Below are positions 63,056 to 64,000 of a stretch of DNA of 64,000 nt, in pieces (within the stretch, counting starts at the first letter, position 1; each line of letters begins with the position of its first letter). The stretch is from contig NZ_CP040018.1 in NCBI RefSeq assembly GCF_005280255.1, positions 186,001 through 250,000 on the forward strand. The letters are read 5' to 3'. Position numbers and translations under genes: made by a program. The stretch is from Arthrobacter sp. 24S4-2. Its GTDB lineage: Bacteria; Actinomycetota; Actinomycetes; Actinomycetales; Micrococcaceae. Below the pieces are notes generated by a model. It worked only from the letters and a program-made list of their open reading frames with translations, ran no database searches and had not been told where the DNA came from.

Positions 63056-64000
63056 GGATGTTGCTAGCGCAAACCCATCCCCTGGGCTGCAACAGCTGGG
63101 ACTGTTTCGGCACCACTGTCACGGAGGACGACGTCCTCGCCAACGCCGAATTCATGGCCGCCCACCTCGCCCCGCACGGCTGGGACACCGTCGTCGTCGA
63201 TATCCAGTGGTGCGAACCTGCCGCCAAAGCGGGCGGTTACAACCCCGGCGCCGCCCTTGTTTTGGATGGGTTCGGCCGCCAGCTGCCGGCCGTGAACCGC
63301 CTTCCCTCGGCCGCGGACGGGAAGGGCTTCGGCCCGCTGGCACGGCGGATCAGGTCGCGGACACAACGTCTGTCTGCGACTGGAACACCGACAACTACGG
63401 CCTGGACCACAACCACCCGGGGGCGCAGGCATACTAGGATTCGCAGCTGGCACTGTTCGCGGAGTGGGGCGTGGACTTCGTCAAGGCGGACGACATGCTG
63501 GGGCCGTACTTCACCTCGGAAATTGCCGCCTACCAGGACGCCATCGGCAAGTCCGGCCGGGACATGGTCCTCAGCCTCTCGCCCGGACGCGTGCTGTCCC
63601 TGGCGCACCTGGAGCGACTCCGTTCCAATGCCCAGATGTGGCGTGTCTCGGACGACCTCTGGGACAACTGGGACGACGTCGAAGCCCAGTTCGCGCGCCT
63701 GGCGCGCTGGGCGCCGCACCAGCGGCCGGGGACCTGGGCGGACGCGGACATGCTGCCGCTGGGCAGGATTGCCCACCGCGCGGAACGCGGCCCGGAACGA
63801 CTCACCCGCCTTACCGCTGACGAGCAGCGAACCATGATGACGCTGTGGTGCATGGCCCGCTCGCCGCTCATGCTGGGCTGCGACCTCCCGTCCTCGCCGC
63901 CTGAAACCCTGGAGCTCCTCACCAATGCGGACCTCCTGGACGTCCCCAAGGCAAGCCGCAACAACCGCGAGCTCCTCCGCGACGGGGATCTGGTGCTCTG
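63054..64000 (+). pseudogene. Alpha-galactosidase (GH27), decayed, runs off the window
   Basis: The first part (from ATG 63058) reads LGCNSWDCFGTTVTEDDVL and GWDTVVVDIQW, the GH27 N-terminus. After FGPLA a stretch of roughly 40 residues is missing and the frame changes to ADQVADTTSVCDWNTDNYGL. A TAG then interrupts AYYDSQLALF at 63435-63437. Downstream homology continues (WGVDFVKADDMLGPY with the catalytic Asp, DLWDNWDDV). The deletion plus nonsense codon cannot be repaired by a single added base, so this is a true pseudogene. Confidence 0.8.

Noticed and set aside
1..64000. CRISPR arrays, rRNA genes, phage or plasmid modules
   Set aside because: No regularly spaced repeats, rRNA sequence, integrase, replication or structural phage genes were recognised.

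Overview
This window comes from a high-GC Gram-positive actinobacterium, most likely Arthrobacter sensu lato (Arthrobacter, Pseudarthrobacter or a related Micrococcaceae genus). The evidence is the very GC-rich third codon positions, a DisA/RadA/MutY neighbourhood, a Streptomyces-type PHO box, a DtxR/IdeR-type iron box, a mycothiol-associated fold fused to an SRPBCC domain, and many LacI-regulated sugar genes. The genus is inferred from gene content, not from a database search.

Layout. 0-2.4 kb: PTS-dependent dihydroxyacetone kinase dhaKLM. 2.4-7.8 kb: a lipoprotein, MutY, a membrane protein, the c-di-AMP synthase DisA and release factor RF3. 7.8-14 kb: a class II glutamine amidotransferase with glutamate decarboxylase, then a PucR-type regulator divergent from a ferredoxin reductase/fatty-acid desaturase pair. 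14-20 kb: a polar amino-acid ABC importer with two oxidoreductases and a divergent LacI regulator that has a double operator. 20-22.7 kb: RadA and a FUSC-type membrane protein. 22.7-28.7 kb: phosphate uptake, with pstSCAB behind a PHO box and convergent pitA plus its DUF47 partner. 28.7-30.5 kb: a structured intergenic element, a conserved hypothetical gene, tRNA-Lys and a DUF1232 protein.

30.5-36.6 kb is the most interesting segment. It is a fluoride-response island with two fluoride riboswitches. One precedes an unrecognised cysteine/histidine-rich protein. The other precedes a phosphoglycerate-mutase-like protein that lacks the catalytic histidine, a second enolase, a universal stress protein, two CrcB/Fluc fluoride channels and an MFS transporter. 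Export of fluoride and replacement of its classic target, enolase, would act together.

36.6-50.3 kb: a DODA-type dioxygenase, a VWA/solute-binding hybrid, the L-arabinose operon (LacI regulator, araB-araD-araA), a patch of decayed transporter and regulator genes, an ice-binding protein, and a hemicellulose module (GH51 arabinofuranosidase, GH43 enzyme, LacI regulator). Near-identical operators of that regulator lie before GH51, before GH43 and before a decayed GH27 alpha-galactosidase at the right end. 50.5-54.1 kb: efeUOB iron uptake. 54-60.5 kb: an L-fuconate-type sugar-acid pathway (FAH-family hydrolase, aldehyde dehydrogenase, fuconate dehydratase, GntR regulator, MFS importer). 60.5-63 kb: an ArsR/SRPBCC/YCII group.

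Sequence quality matters here. Eight frameshifts in seven otherwise well-conserved genes can each be repaired by adding one G to a plus-strand G-run. This points to homopolymer under-calling rather than true pseudogenes. In contrast, the patch at 44.6-45.2 kb and the GH27 gene look genuinely decayed.
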